DNA of 64,000 nt from Protula sp. h YS-2021 (Eukaryota > Annelida > Polychaeta > Sabellida > Serpulidae). The notes beneath the pieces were generated by a model. It was not told the DNA's origin and made no database searches. It saw nothing but the letters and a program-made list of their open reading frames with translations. Positions 45,690 to 60,505 of the stretch are shown here, piece by piece (position 1 is the stretch's first letter; each line of letters begins with the position of its first letter). Location: contig OX457026.1 in assembly GCA_949752745.1 (NCBI GenBank), positions 28,582,116-28,646,115 on the forward strand, written 5' to 3'. The translations under genes were made by a program, and so were the position numbers.

Positions 45690-47198
45690 TCTACAGCTCA
45701 CATTGATCTCCTCTACCAGTCAAAATGGTGTCTACTACAACTCACTTTGGTCTCATCTACAGCTCATATTGGACTTCTCTACAACTCTCATCGGACTCCT
45801 CTACAGCTAACATTGTTCTCTACAGTTCACATTGATCTCCTCTACACAGCTCACAATGGTGTCTGCTACAACTCACATTCATCTCATCTACAGCTCACAT
45901 TCGTCTTCTCAACAGCTGATATTGGTCTCTATATCTCACATTGGTCTCCTCTACAGCTCACAGTTGTTTTCCCTACAGCTCACATTGCTTGTCTCTACAG
46001 GTGTCATTGGTCTTCTCTACAGCTCACATTGCTGTTCTCTATAGCTCACATTGGTCTCCTCTACAGCTCACATTGGTCTTCTGTACAAGTCATATTGGTT
46101 TTCTCTACAGTTCACCTTGATCTCCTCTACAGCTCCCATTGATCTTCTCTTCAGCTCACATAGGATTCCACTATAGCTCACACTTATCTTCTCTACAACT
46201 CACATTGGTTTCCTCTACACTTCACATGGGGCTTCTATACTGCTCACATAGGTCTCCTCTATAGCTGACATTGGTCTTCTCTACAGCTGACATTGGTCTT
46301 CTCTATAGCTGACACTGACATTGGGCTCCTCTACAGCTCACATTGGTTTCCTCTACAGCTCATTTTGGTCTTCTCTAAAGTTCAGATTGCTTTCCTCTAC
46401 AGCTCATTTTTGTCCACTCTACAGTTGACTTGGGGCCTCTCTACAGCTCATATTGGTTTCCTCTACAGCTCATTTTTGTCTTCTCTACAGCTGACATCGG
46501 GCTTCTACTGTTCACATTGGTTTCCCTCACAGCTCACATTTATCTTCTCTAAAGCTCAGATTTGGCTTCTGTACAGCTCATATTGATCTCATCTACAGTT
46601 CATATTCGTCTTCTGTATAGCTCACATTGCTCTCTTCTAGAGCTGACATTGGTCTCCTGTAGAGCTCACATGGATCTCGCCTACAGCTCAGAGTGGTCTC
46701 CTCTACAGCTCAAATTGGTCTCCTGTACATCTCACATTGGACTCCTTTACACGTCACTTTTACCTCAACAACTCTCATTGGTCTCCTCTGCAGCTCACAT
46801 TATTCTCCACTACGGCTCACATTAGGTTTCTCTACTGCTCACATTGGTTTCCTCTAAATCTCACATTGGTCTCCCCTACACGTCACTTTTACCTCTACAA
46901 CTCACATTGGTCTCTTCTACAGCTCACATTATTCTCCATTACGGCTCACATTAGGGTTCTCTACAGCTCACATTGCTCTTCTCTATAGCTCGCATTGGTC
47001 TCCTCTAGAGCCCACATTGGACTGCTCTACAGCTCCCATTGCTCTTCTCTATAGCTCACATTGTTCTCCTCTACAGCTCACATCGATCTCCTCTATAGCT
47101 CACATTGGTCTTCTTTACAGCTCACATTGGTCTCCTCTATAGCTCACAACAGTCTTCTCTACAGCTCATATTGGTCTCTTCTACAGCTCATTTTTGTT

Positions 47199-47420
47199 TG
47201 TTGGGTGTTTTGAATCTTTAAGAATACACCCACTGCATTCTGTTCCGTGCATGGCGTAAGAGGCGGCTAATCGGAATTTCTTTCTAACTCTTCTTTTACT
47301 ATTTTTTCATTCTTCCCTCTTTTTTCCACACTTGTTCCTTTAGCAAGTGCGTCCCAATATACCCATCATAGTCGCTTAAGGGGACGTTAAACACCAAACC
47401 AACAACAACAACAACAACAA
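47199..47420 (+). mobile_element. Embedded SINE-like element, copy 15
   Basis: Zone D subtype; one TTTC unit of the pyrimidine tract is missing. Confidence 0.78.
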
Positions 47421-48910
47421 CTCTACAGCTCACTTTGATCTCCTGTACAAGTCACAATGGTGTCTACTACAACTCACTTTGGTCTCATCTACAGCTCATA
47501 TTGGACTTCTCTACAACTCACATCGGACTCCTCTACAGCTAACATTGTTCTCTACAGTTCACATTGATCTGCTCTACACAGCTCACAATGGTGTCTGCTA
47601 CAACTCACATTCATCTCATCTACAGCTCACATTCGTCTTCTCAACAGCTCATATTGGTCTCTACACCTCACATTGGTCTCCTCTACAGCTCACAATTGTT
47701 TTCCCTACAGCTCACATTGCTTGTCTCTACAGGTGTCATTGGTCTTCTCTACAGCTCACATTGCTGTTCTCTATAGCTCGCATTGGTCTCCTCTACAGCT
47801 CACATTGAACTTCTCTAAAGCTCACATTGATCTCCTCTACAACTCACATTGGTCTTCTGTACAGCTCACATAGGATTCCACTATAGCTCACACTTATCTT
47901 CTCTACAACTCACATTGGTTTCCTCTACAGTTCACATGGGGCTTCTATACTGCTCACATAGGTCTCCTCTATAGCTGACATTGGTCTTCTCTACAGCTGA
48001 CATTGGTCTTCTCTATAGCTGACACTGACATTGGGCTCCTCTACAGTTCACATTGGTTTCCTCTACAGCTCATTTTGGTCTTCTCTAAAGTTCAGATTGC
48101 TTTCCTCTACAGCTCATTTTTGTCCACTCTACAGTTGACTTGGGGCCTCTCTACAGCTCACATTGGTCTCCTCTACAGCTCATTTTTGTCTTCTCTACAG
48201 CTGACATCGGGCTTCTACTGTTCACATTGGTTTCCCTCACAGCTCACATTTATTTTCTCTAAAGCTCACATTTGGCTTCTGTACAGCTCATATTGATCTC
48301 ATCTACAGTTCATATTCGTCTTCTGTATAGCTCACATTGCTCTCTTCTAGAGCTGACATTGGTCTCCTGTAGAGCTCACATGGATCTCGCCTACAGCTCA
48401 GAGTGGTCTCCTCTACAGCTCAAATTGGTCTCCTGTACATCTCACATTGGACTCCTTTACACGTCACTTTTACCTCAAAAACTCTCATTGGTCTCCTCTG
48501 CAGCTCACATTATTCTCCACTACGGCTCACATTAGGTTTCTCTACTGCTCACATTGGTTTCCTCTACATCTCACATTGGTCTCTCCCTTACACGTCACTT
48601 TTACCTCTACAACTCACATTGGTCTCTTCTACAGCTCACATTGTTCTCCATTACGGCTCACATTAGGGTTCTCTACAGCTCACATTGCTCTTCTCTATAG
48701 CTCGCATTGGTCTCCTCTAGAGCCCACATTGGACTGCTCTACAGCTCACATTGCACTTCTCTATAGCTCACATTGTTCTCCTCTACAGCTCACATCGATC
48801 TCCTCTATAGCTCACATTGGTCTTCTTTACAGCTCACATTGGTTTCCTCTATAGCTCACATCAGTCTTCTCTACAGCTCATATTTGTTTCTTCTAGAGCT
48901 CATTTTTGTC

Positions 48911-49137
48911 TGTGGGGTGTTTTGAATCTTGAAGAATACAACCACTGCATTCTGTTCCGTGCAGGGCGTAAGAGGCGGCTAATCGGAATTTCTTTCTTTC
49001 TAACTCTTCTTTTACTATTTTTTCATTCTTCCCTCTTTTTTTCCCACTTGTTCCTTTAGCAAGTGCGTCCCAATATACCCATCGTAGTCGCTTAAGGGGA
49101 CGTTAAACACCAAACCAACAACAACAACAACAACAAC
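48911..49137 (+). mobile_element. Embedded SINE-like element, copy 16
   Basis: Zone D subtype with a longer CAA tail and GCAGGGCGTAAGAGG. Confidence 0.78.
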
Positions 49138-51782
49138 TCTACAGCTCACATTGATCTCCTCTACAAGTCACAATGGTGTCTACTACAACTCACTTTGGTC
49201 TCATCTACAGCTCACATTGGACTTCTCTACAACTCACATCGGACTCCTCTACAGCTAACATTGTTATCTACAGTTCACATTGCCCCCTCTACACAGCTCA
49301 CAATGGTGTCTGCTACAACTCACATTCGTCTCATCTACAGCTCACATTCGTCTTCTCAACAGCTCATATTGGTCTCTACACCTCACAATTGTTTTCCCTA
49401 CAGCTCACATTGCTTGTCTCTACAGGTATCATTGGTCTGCTCTACAGCTCACATTGCTGTTCTCGTTAGCTCGCATTGGTCTCCTCTACAGGTCACATTG
49501 AACTTCTCTAAAGCTCACATTGATATCCTCTACAACTCACATTGGTCTTCTGTACAGCTCACATAGGATTCCACTATAGCTCACACTTATCTTCTCTACA
49601 ACTCACATTGGTTTCCTCTACAGTTCACATGGGGCTTCTATACTGCTCACATAGGTCTCCTCTATAGCTGACATTGGTCTTCTCTACAGCTGACATTGGT
49701 CTTCTCTATAGCTGACACTGACATTGGGCTCCTCTACAGTTCACATTGGTTTCCTCTACAGCTTATTTTGGTCTTCTCTAAAGTTCAGATTGCTTTCTTC
49801 TACAGCTCATTTTTGTCCACTCTACAGTTGACTTGGGGCCTCTCTACAGCTCACATTGGTCTCCTCTACAGCTCATTTTTGTCTTCTCTACAGCTGACAT
49901 CGGGCTTCTCTACTGTTCACATTGTTTTCCCTCACAGCTCACATTTATCTTCTCTAAAGCTCACATTTGGCTTCTGTACAGCTCATATTGATCTCATCTA
50001 CAGTTCATATTCGTCTTCTGTATAGCTCACATTGCTCTCTTCTAGAGCTGACATTGGACTGCTGTAGAGCTCACATGGATCTCGCCTACAGCTCAGAGTG
50101 GTTTCCTCTACAGCTCAAATTGGTCTCCGGTGCATCTCACATTGGACTCCTTTACACGTCACTTTTACCTCTACAACTCACATTGGTCTCCTCTACAGCT
50201 CACATTATTCTCCACTACGGCTCACATTAGGTTTCTCTACTGCTCACATTGGTTTCCTCTACATCTCACATTGGTCTCCCCTACACGTCAATTTTACCTC
50301 TACAACTCACATTGGTCTCTTCTACAGCTCACATTATTCTCCATTACGGCTCACATTAGGGTTCTCTGCAGCTCACATTGATCTCTGCAACTCATTTTGG
50401 TCTCCTCTACAGCTGACATGGGGCCTGTCTACATCTTACATTGGTTTCCTCTACAGCTGACATGGTGCTTCTTTGCATCTCACATTGATCTCCTCTACAG
50501 CTCACATTGATCTTCTCTAAAGCTCATATTCGTCTTCTATATAGCTCACATTGCTCTCTTCTAGAGCTGATATTGGTTTCCTGTAGAGCTCACATAGATC
50601 TCGTCTACAGCTCACAGTGGTCTCCTCTACAGCTCAAATTGGTCTCCTCTACATCTGACATTGGTCTCCTTTACACGTCACTTTTACCTCTACAACTCAC
50701 ATTGGTCTCTTCTACAGCTCACATTGTTCTCCACTACGGCTCACATTAGGGTTCTCTACAACTCACATTGTTCTGTTCTACAGTTCACATTGATCTTTAC
50801 AACTGATTTTGGTCACCTCTATAGCTGACATGGGGTCTCTCTACATCTTACATTGCTTTCCTCTACAGCTGACATGGTGCTTCTTTGCATCTCACATTGA
50901 TCTCCTCTACAGCTCAAATTGGTCTTCTTACAAGTCACATTGGTTTTCTCTAGAGTTCACATTGATCTCGTCTACAGCTCACATTGATCTTCTCTTCAGC
51001 TCATTTTAAGCTCCTCTAGAGCTGACATCCGGCTTCTTTACAGCTCACATTGGTTTCCTCTACAGCTCACATGGTGCTTTTCTACAGCTCACATTGGTCT
51101 TCTCTACAGATCACATTGATCTCCTTCACAGCTGATATTGTTCTCCTCTACAGCTCACATTGGTCACCTCTACGGCTCACAATAATGTCTACTGCAACTC
51201 ACATTGGTCTCATCTACAGTTCACATTGGCCTTCTCAACAGCTCATATTGTTCTCCTTTACAGCTGGCATTAGACTCCTCTTCAGCTCACATTGCTCTCG
51301 TCGAAGGCTCACATGGTGTTTCTTTACAGCCCACATTGGTTTCCTTTGCAGCTCACTTGGGTCTTCTCTAGAGTTTATATTGGTCCCTTCTATAGCTCAC
51401 TTTGGTCCTCTCTACACCTCACAGTGGGCTTAACTCCAGCTCACAGTTGTTTTCCCTACAGCTCACATTGCTTTTCTCTATAGCTCACATTGGTCTCCTC
51501 TACAGCTCACATTGGACTCCTGTGCAGCTCACATAGATCTCTTCTATAGCTCACATTGGTCTTCTGTACATCTGACATTGGTCTTCTCTATAGCTGACAT
51601 TGGTGTGCTCTTCAGTTCATATTCGTCTTCTGTACAGCTCACGTTGGTCTCCTCTATAGCTGACATTGGACTCCTCTACAGCTCACATTGCTCTTCTCTA
51701 TAGCTCACATTAGTCTCCTCTATAGCTCACATCAGTCTTCTCTACAGCTCACATTGGTCTCTTCTGCAGCTCATTTTTGTCG

Positions 51783-52000
51783 ATGTGGTGTTGGGAATCT
51801 TTAAGAATACACCCACTGCATTCTGTTCCTGCATGGCGTAAGAGGCGGCTAAATGGAATTTCTTTCTCTCTAACTCTTTTGTTACTATTTTTTCATTCTT
51901 CCCTCTTTTTTTCCCACTTGTTCCTTTAGCAAGTGCGTCCCAATATACCCATCATAGTCGCTTAACGGGACGTTAAACACCAAACCAACAACAACAACAA
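51783..52000 (+). mobile_element. Embedded SINE-like element, copy 17
   Basis: Last copy. It shares GTGTTGGGAATC with copy 14 but has CGCTTAACGGGACG, so it is intermediate between the zone B and zone D subtypes. No copy is found further right. Confidence 0.78.
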
Positions 52001-55000
52001 CTCTACAGCTCACATTGATCTCCTGTACAAGTCACAATGGTGTCTACTACAACTCACTTTGGTCTCATCTACAGCTCATATTGGACTTCTCTACAACTCA
52101 CATCGGACTCCTCTACAGCTAACATTGTTATCTACAGTTCACATTGATCTGCTCTACACAGCTCACAATGGTGTCTGCTACAACTCACATTCGTCTCATC
52201 TACAGCTCACATTCGTCTTCTCAACAGCTCATATTGGTCTCTACACCTCACATTGGTCTCCTCTACAGCTCACAATTGTTTTCCCTACAGCTCACATTGC
52301 TTGTCTCTACAGGTGTCATTGGTCTTCTCTACAACTCACATTGCTCTTCTCTATTGCTCACATTAGTTTCCTCTACAGCTCACATTGAACTTCTTTAAAG
52401 CTCACATTGATCTCTTCTACAACTCACATTGGTCTTCTGTACAGCTCACATAGGATTCCACTATAGCTCAAACTTATTTTCTCTACAGCTCACATTGGCT
52501 TCCTCTACAGTTCACATGGCGCTTCTGTACAGCTCACATAGGTCTCCTCTATAGCTGACATTGGTCTTCTCTACAGCTGACATTGGTCTTCTCTATAGCT
52601 GACATTGATCTCCTCTACAGCTTCATATTGGTCTTCTGTACAAGTCACATTGGTTTTCTGTACAGTTCACATCGGGCTTCTCTACAACTCACATTGGTCT
52701 TCTCTAAAGCTCATGTGGGGCTTCTCTACAGCTCACGGTGACCTGCTCTACATCTCACATTGGTGTCCTTTACAGTTCACATTTATTTCCTCCGCAGCTC
52801 ACATCTTGCTTCTCTACAGCTCACATTGGCTTCTCTACAGCTCACATTGATCTACTCTATCGCTGACATTTTTCTCCTCTACAGCTCACATTGTACTTCT
52901 CTACAGCTCACATTGGTCTTCTCAATAGCTCACATTGGCTTCCTCTAAGGTTCACACGGTGTTTCTCTAGAGCTCACATTGATCTCCTCTACAGCTTACA
53001 TTGGTCTGCTGTACAGCTCACATTGGTCTCCTCTACAGCTCATTTTTGTCTGACATTGGGCTCCTCTACAGTTCACATTGGTCTCCTCTACAGCTCACAT
53101 TGTTCTCCACTACGGCTCACATTAGGTTTCTCTACTGCTAACATTGGTCTCCTCTACATCTCACATTGGTCTCCTCTACACGTCACTTTAACCTCTACAG
53201 CTGACATAGGTCTCTTATACAGCTCACGTTGTTCTCCACTACGGCTCACATTAGGGTTCTCTACAGCTCACATTGTTCTGTTCTACAGTTCACATTGATC
53301 TCTACAACTCATTTAGGTCTCCTCTACAGCTGACATGGGGCCTCTCTACATCTTAATTGGTTTCCTCTACAGCTGACATGGTGCTTCTCGGCATCTCACA
53401 TTGATCTCCTCTACAGCTCACATTAGTCTTCTGTACAAGTCACATTGGTTTTCTCTACAGTTCACATTGATCTCCTCTACAGCTCACATTGATCTTCTCT
53501 TCAGCTCATTTTAAGCTCCTTTAGAGCTCACATGAAGCTTTTCTACAGCTCACATTGGTCTTCTCTAAAGCCTACATAGGGCTTCTCTACAGCTCAGGTT
53601 GACCTGCTCTACAACTCATATTGGTCTCCTTTACAGTTCACATTTATTTCCTCTACAGCTCACATCGGGCTTCTCTACAGCTCACATTGGTCTTCTCTAC
53701 AGCTCACATTGATTTACTGTACAGCTGACACTTTTCTCCTCTACAGCTCACATTGGTCTCCTACAGCTCATTTTTGTCTGACGTTGGGCTCCGCTACTGT
53801 TCACACTGATTTCCTCTACAGCTCACATTGGTCTTCTCTAAAGCTCAGATTGTTTTCCTCTACAGCTCATTTTTGTCCCCTCTAGAGTTGACTTGGGGCC
53901 CCCTCTACAACTCACATTGGTCTCCTCTACAGCTCATTTTTGTCTTCTCTACAGCTGACATCGGGTTTCTCTACTGTTCATATTGGTTTCCTTCAAAGCT
54001 CACATTGATCTTCTAAAGCTCACATTTCGGTTCTGCACAGGTCATATTGTTCTCATCTACAGCTCATATTCGTCTTCTGTATAGCTCACATTGCTATCTT
54101 CTAGACATGGGCTTCTCTACAACTTTAATTGGTTTTCTGTACAGTTCACATCCTGCTTCTGTTCTCTACAGCTCCCATGAGGCTTCTCTACAGCTAACAT
54201 TGGTCTTTTCTATAACTCACATTGGTCTCCTGTACAACTAACGAGGCTTGTCTACAGCTCACATTGGTCTCCTCTACAGGTTACATTGGTGTTTCACATG
54301 ATTTTTCTCTTCAGTTCACATTGGTCTTCTCTGCAGCTCGCATTCATCTTCTCCACAGCTCACATTGGTCACCTCTATAGTTCACATTGGTCTTCTCTGA
54401 CGCTCACGTTGGTCTCCTCTACACCTCACATTGTACTTCTCTACAGCTCACATTGGTTTTCTCTATAGTTCACATTAGACTCTTCTACAGCTTACATTCT
54501 TTTATCTATAGCTCACATTGGTCTCCTGTACAACTCACATTGATAACCTCTGTAGCTCACATTGGTCTTCTCTACAGCTCGTATTTGTCTTTTCTACAAC
54601 TCGCATGTTGGTGTTCTCCAACTCACATTGGTTTCCTCTACAGGTCACATGGGGCTTCTTTGCAGCTCACATTGGTTTTCTCTACAGCTCACATTAATCT
54701 CCTCTATAGCTTACATCGATCTCCTCTGCAGCTCACATTTGTCTTCTCCACTACTCAAATTGGTCTTCTCTAAGGTTCACATGGTGTTTCTCTACAGCTT
54801 ACATCGATCTCCTCTGCAGCTCACATTTGTCTTCTCCACTACTCACATTGGTCTTCTCTACAGCTCACATTGGTTTCGTCTATAGCTCACATTTGGCTTC
54901 TCTACAGTTCACATTAGACTCCTCTACACCTCACATTGTACTTCTCTACACCTCACATTGTACTTCTCTACAGCTCACATTGGTCTTCTCAATAGCTCAC

Positions 55001-58000
55001 ATTGGCCTCCTCTAAGGTTCACATGGTGTTTCTCTACAGCTCACATTGATCTCCTCTACAGCTCACATTGGTCTTCTGTACAGCTCACATTGGTCTCCTC
55101 TACAGCTCATTTTTGTCTGACATTGGGTTCCTCTACAGTTCACATTTTTTTCCTCTACAGCTCACATTGGTCTTCTCTAAAGCTCAGATTGCTTTCCTCT
55201 ACAGCTCATTTTTTTCCTCTTTACAGTTGACTTGGGACCTCTCTACAGCTCACATTGGTCTCCTCTACATCTCATTTTTGTCTTCTCTACAGCTGACATC
55301 GGTACTTCTTACTGTTCACATTGGTTTCCTTCACAGCTCACATTGATCTTCTCTAAAGCTCACATTTGGCTTCTGTACAGCTCATATTTATCTCATCTAC
55401 AGCTCATATTCGTCTTCTGTATATCTCATATTGCTCTCTTCTAGAGCTGACATTGGTCTCCTGTAGTGCTCACATAAATCTCCTCTGCAGCTCACAGTGG
55501 TCTCTACAGCTCAAATTGGTCTCCTCTACAGCTCAAATTGGTTTCCTCTACATCTGACATTGGTCTCCTTTACACGTCACTTTTACCTCTATAACTCACA
55601 TTGGTCTCCTCTACAGCTCACATTGTTCTCCACTACGGCTGACATTAGGTTTCTCTACTGCTAACATTGGTCTCCTCTACATCTCACATTGGTCTCCAAT
55701 ACACGTCACTTTAACCTCTACAACTGACATTGGTCTCTTCTACAGCTCACGTTGTTCTCCACTACGGCTCACTTTAGGGTTCTCTACAGCTCACATTGTT
55801 CAGTTCTACAGTTCACATTGATCTCTACAACCCATTTTGGTCTCCTCTACAGCTGACATGGGTCCTCTCTGCATCTTAATTGGTTTCCTCTACAGCTGAC
55901 ATGGTGCTTCTCGGCATCTCACATTGATCTCCTCTACAGCTCACATTAGTCTTCTGTACAAGTCACATTGGTTTTCTCTACAGTTCACATTGATCTCCTC
56001 TACAGCTCACGCTGACCTGCTCTACAACTCACATTGGTCTTCTGTACAGCTCGCATTTGTCTTTTCTACAACTCGCATGTTGGTGTTCTCCAACTCACAT
56101 TGGTTTCCTCTACAGGTCACATGGGCTTCTTTGCAGCTCACATTGGTTTTCTCTACAGCTCACATTGGTCTTCTGTAGAGCTCACATTGATCTCCTCTAT
56201 AGCTTACATCGATCTCCTCTACAGCTCACATTTGTCTTCTCCACTACTCACATTGGTCTTCTCTAAGGTACACATGGTGTTTCTCTACAGCTCACATTGA
56301 TCTCCTCTACAGCTCACATTGTTCTTCTCTACAGCTCACATTGGTCTTCTCTAGAGATCACATTGATCTCCTCTATAGCTTACATTGATCACCTCTGTAG
56401 CTCACATTTGTCTTCTCCACTACTCACATTGGTCTTCTCTACAGCTCACATTGGTTTCGACTATAGCTCACATTTGGCTTCTCTACAGTTCACATTAGAC
56501 TCCTCCACACCTCACATTGTACTTCTCTACAGCTCACATTGGTCTTCTCAATAGCTCACATTGGTCTCCTCTAAGGTTCACATGGTGTTTCTCTACAGCT
56601 CACATTGATCTCCTCTACAGCTGGCATTGGTCTTCTGTACAGCTCACATTGGTCTCCTCTACAGCTCGTTTTTGTCTGACATTGGGCTCCTCTACAGTTC
56701 AAATTGGTTTCCTCTACAGCTCACATTGGTCTTCTCTAAAGCTCAGATTGCTTTCCTGTACAGCTCATTTTTGTCCCCTCTACAGTTGACTTGGGGCCTC
56801 TCTTCAGCTCACATTAGTCTCCTCTACAGCTCATTTTTGTCTTCTCTACAGCTGACATCGGTGCTTTTTTACTGGTCAGATTGGTTTCCTTCACAGCTCA
56901 CATTGATCTTCTCTAAAGCTCACATTTGGCTTCTGTACAGCTCATATTGATCTCATCTACAGCTCATATTCGTCTTCTGTATAGCTCATATTGCTCTCTT
57001 CTAGAGCTGACATTGGTCTCCTGTAGAGCTCACATAAATCTCCTCTGCAGCTCACAGTGGTCTCTACAGCTCAAATTGGTCTCCTCTACAGCTCAAATTG
57101 GTCTCCTCTACATCTGACATTGGTCTCCTTTACACGTCACTTTTACCTCTACAGCTCACATTGGTCTCTTCTACAGCTCGCGTTGTTCTCCACTACGGCT
57201 GACATTAGGTTTCTCTACTGCTAACATTGGTCTCCTCTACACGTCACTTTAACCTCTACAACTGACATTGCTCTCTTCTACAGCTCACGTTGTTCTCCAC
57301 TACGGCTCACATTAGGGTTCTCTACAGCTCACATTGTTCTGTTCTACAGTTCACATTGATCTCTACAACTCATTTTGGTCTCCTGTACAGCTGACATGGG
57401 GCCTCTCTACATCTTAATTGGTTTCCCCTACACTTGACATGGTGCTTTTCGGCATCTCACATTGAACGCCTCTACAATCACATTAGTTTTCGGTACAAGT
57501 CACATTGGTTTTCTCTACAGTTGACATTGATCTCCTCTACAGCTCACATTGATCTTCTATTCAGCTCATTTTAAGCTCCTCTAGATCTCACATGAAGCTT
57601 TTCTACAGCTCACATTGGTCTTGTCTAAAGCCTACATAGGACTTCTCTACAGCTCACGTTGACCTGCTCTACAACTCACATTGGTCTCCTTTACAGTTCA
57701 CATTTATTTCCTCTACAGCTCACATCGGGCTTCTCTACAGCTCACATTGGTCTTCTCTACAGCTCACATTGATCTACTGTACAGCTGACACTTTTCTCCT
57801 CTACAGCTCACATTGGTCTCCTCTACAGCTTATTTTTGTCTGACATTGGGCTCTCTACAGTTCACATTGGTTTCCTCTACAGCTCACATTGGTCTTCTCT
57901 AAAGCTCAGATTGTTTTCCTCTACAGCTCATTTTTGTCCCCTCTAGAGTTGACTTGGGGCCTCTCTACAACTCACATTGGTCTCCTCTACAGCTCACATT

Positions 58001-60377
58001 GGACTCCTCTACAGCTCCCATGAGGCTTCTCTACAGCTAACATTGGTCTTTTCTGTAACTCACATTGGTCTCCTGTACAACTAACGAGGCTTGTCTACAG
58101 CTCACATTGGTCTCCTCTACAGGTTACATTGGTCTTCTCTGCAGCTCGCATTCGTCTTCTCCACAGCTCACATTGGTCACCTCTATAGTTCACATTGGTC
58201 TTCTCTGACGCTCACGTTGGTCTCCTCTACACCTCACATTGTACTTCTCTACAGCTCACATTGGTTTTCTCTATAGTTCACATTAGACTCCTCTACAGCT
58301 CACATTCTTTTATCTACAGCTCACATTGGTCTCCTGTATAGCTCACATTGGTCAACTCTGTAGCTCACATTGGTCTTCAGTACAGCTCGCATTTGTCTTA
58401 TTTACAACTCGCATGTTGGTGTTCTCCAACTCACATTGGTTTCCTCTAAAGGTCACATGGGCTTCTTTGCAGCTCACATTGGTTTTCTCTACAGCTCACA
58501 TTGGTCTTCTGTAGAGCTCACATTGATCTCCTCTATAGCTTACATCGATCTCCTCTGCAGCTCACATTTGTCTTCTCCACTACTCACATTGGTCTTCTCT
58601 AAGGTTCACGTGGTGTTTCTCTACAGCTCACATTGATCTCCTCTACAGCACACGTTGGTTTCGTCTATAGCTCACATTTGGCTTCTCTACAGTTCACATT
58701 AGACTCCTCCACACCTCACATTGTACTTCTCTACAGCTCACATTGGTCTTCTCAATAGCTCACATTGGTCTCCTAAGGTTCACATGGTGTTTCTCTACAG
58801 CTCACATTGATCTCCTCTACAGCTGACATTGGTCTTCTGTACAGCTCACATTGGTCTTCTCTAGAGCTCAGATTGATCTCCTCTATAGCTTGCACTGATC
58901 TCCTCTGCAGCTCACATTTATCTTCTCCACTACTCACATTGGTCTTCTCTACAGCTCACATTGGTTTCGTCTATTGCTCACATTTGGCTTCTCTACAGTT
59001 CACATTAGACTCCTCTACACCTCACATTGTACTTCTTCACAGCTCACATTGGTCTTCTCAATAGCTCACATTGGCCTTCTCTAAGGTTCACATGGTGTTT
59101 CTCTACAGCTCACATTGGTCTTCTGTACAGCTCACATTGGTCTCCTCTACAGCTCATTTTTGTTTGACATTGGGCTCCTCTACAGTTCACCTTGGTTTCC
59201 TCTACAGCTCACATTGGTCTTCTCTAAAGCTCAGATTGCTTTCCTGTACAGCTCATTTTTGTCCCCTCTACAGTTGACTTGGGGCCTCTCTTCAGCTCAC
59301 ATTAGTCTCCTCTACAGCTCATTTTTGTCTTCTCTACAGCTGACATCGGTGCTTCTTTACTGTTCACATTGGTTTCCTTCACAGCTCACATTGATCTTCT
59401 CTAAAGCTCACATTTGGCTTCTGTACAGCTCATATTGATCTCATCTACAGCTCATATTCGTCTTCTGTATAGCTCATATTGCTCTCTTCTAGAGCTGACA
59501 TTGGTCTCCTGTAGAGCTCACATAAATCTCCTCTGCAGCTCACAGTGGTCTCTACAGCTCAAATTGGTCTCCTCTACAGCTCAAATTGGTCTCCTCTACA
59601 TCTGACATTGGTCTCCTTTACACGTCACTTGTACCTCTACAGCTCACATTGGTCTCTTCTACAGCTCACGTTGTTCTCCACTACGGCTCACATTAGGTTT
59701 CTCTACTGCTAACATTGGTCTCCTCTACATCTCACATTGGTCTCCTCTACACGTCACTTTAACCTCTACAACTGACATTGGTCTCTTCTACAGCTCACGT
59801 TTTTCTCCACTACGGCTCACATTAGGGTTCTCTACAGCTCACATTGTTCTGTTCTACAGTTCACATTGATCTCTACAACTCATTTTGGTCTCCTCTACAG
59901 CTGACATGGGGCCTCTCTACATCTTAATTGGTTTCCCCTACAGCTGACATGGTGCTTGTCGGCATCTCACATTGATCTCCTCTACTGGTCACATTAGTTT
60001 TCGGTACAAGTCACATTGGTTTTCTCTACAGTTGACATTGATCTCCTCTACAGCTCACATTGATCTTCTCTTCAGCTCATTTTAAGCTCCTCTAGATCTC
60101 ACATGAAGCTTTTCTACAGCTCACATTGGTCTTCTCTAAAGCCTACATAGGACTTCTCTACAGCTCACGTTGACCTGCTCTACAACTCACATTGGTCTGC
60201 TTTACAGTTAACATTTATTTCCTCTACAGCTCACATCGGGCTTCTCTACAGCTCACATTGATCTCCTCTACAGCTGACATTGGTCTTCTGTACAGCTCAT
60301 ATTGGACTCCTCTACAGCTCAACTTGGTTTATTCTACAGCTGACATCGGGCTTCTCTACTGTTCACATTGGTTTCCC

Positions 60378-60505
60378 CCTGTGAGGCACTCCACATGCAA
60401 GGGTTAGAAGGAGGGCTGGAATGCCCCATTTCAGTATAATGTGTCAGGGGGATCCCGACATGACCATAGCAGTTGAAAGGGATCTAAAGAACAATACAAT
60501 ACATT
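60378..60505 (+). mobile_element. tRNA-derived SINE, 5'-truncated copy
   Basis: Matches only the 3' half of the SINE at 62195-62433 (TGTGAGGCACTCCACATG to ATCTAAAGAACAATACAA). The flanks ATTGGTTTCC and ATTAGTTTCC could be a 10-bp target duplication with one change, although satellite periodicity gives similar flanks by chance. Confidence 0.78.

Larger units (their letters stand above)
45411..52000 (+). repeat. Array zone D: ~1.7-kb units with embedded element
   Basis: Elements start at 45470, 47199, 48911 and 51783 (intervals 1729, 1712 and 2872 bp). The last interval contains an extra ~1.1-kb stretch resembling zone C blocks (50.8-51.5 kb). The variants TACACGTCACTTTTACC and CACTGACATTGGGC mark each unit. 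Confidence 0.8.
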
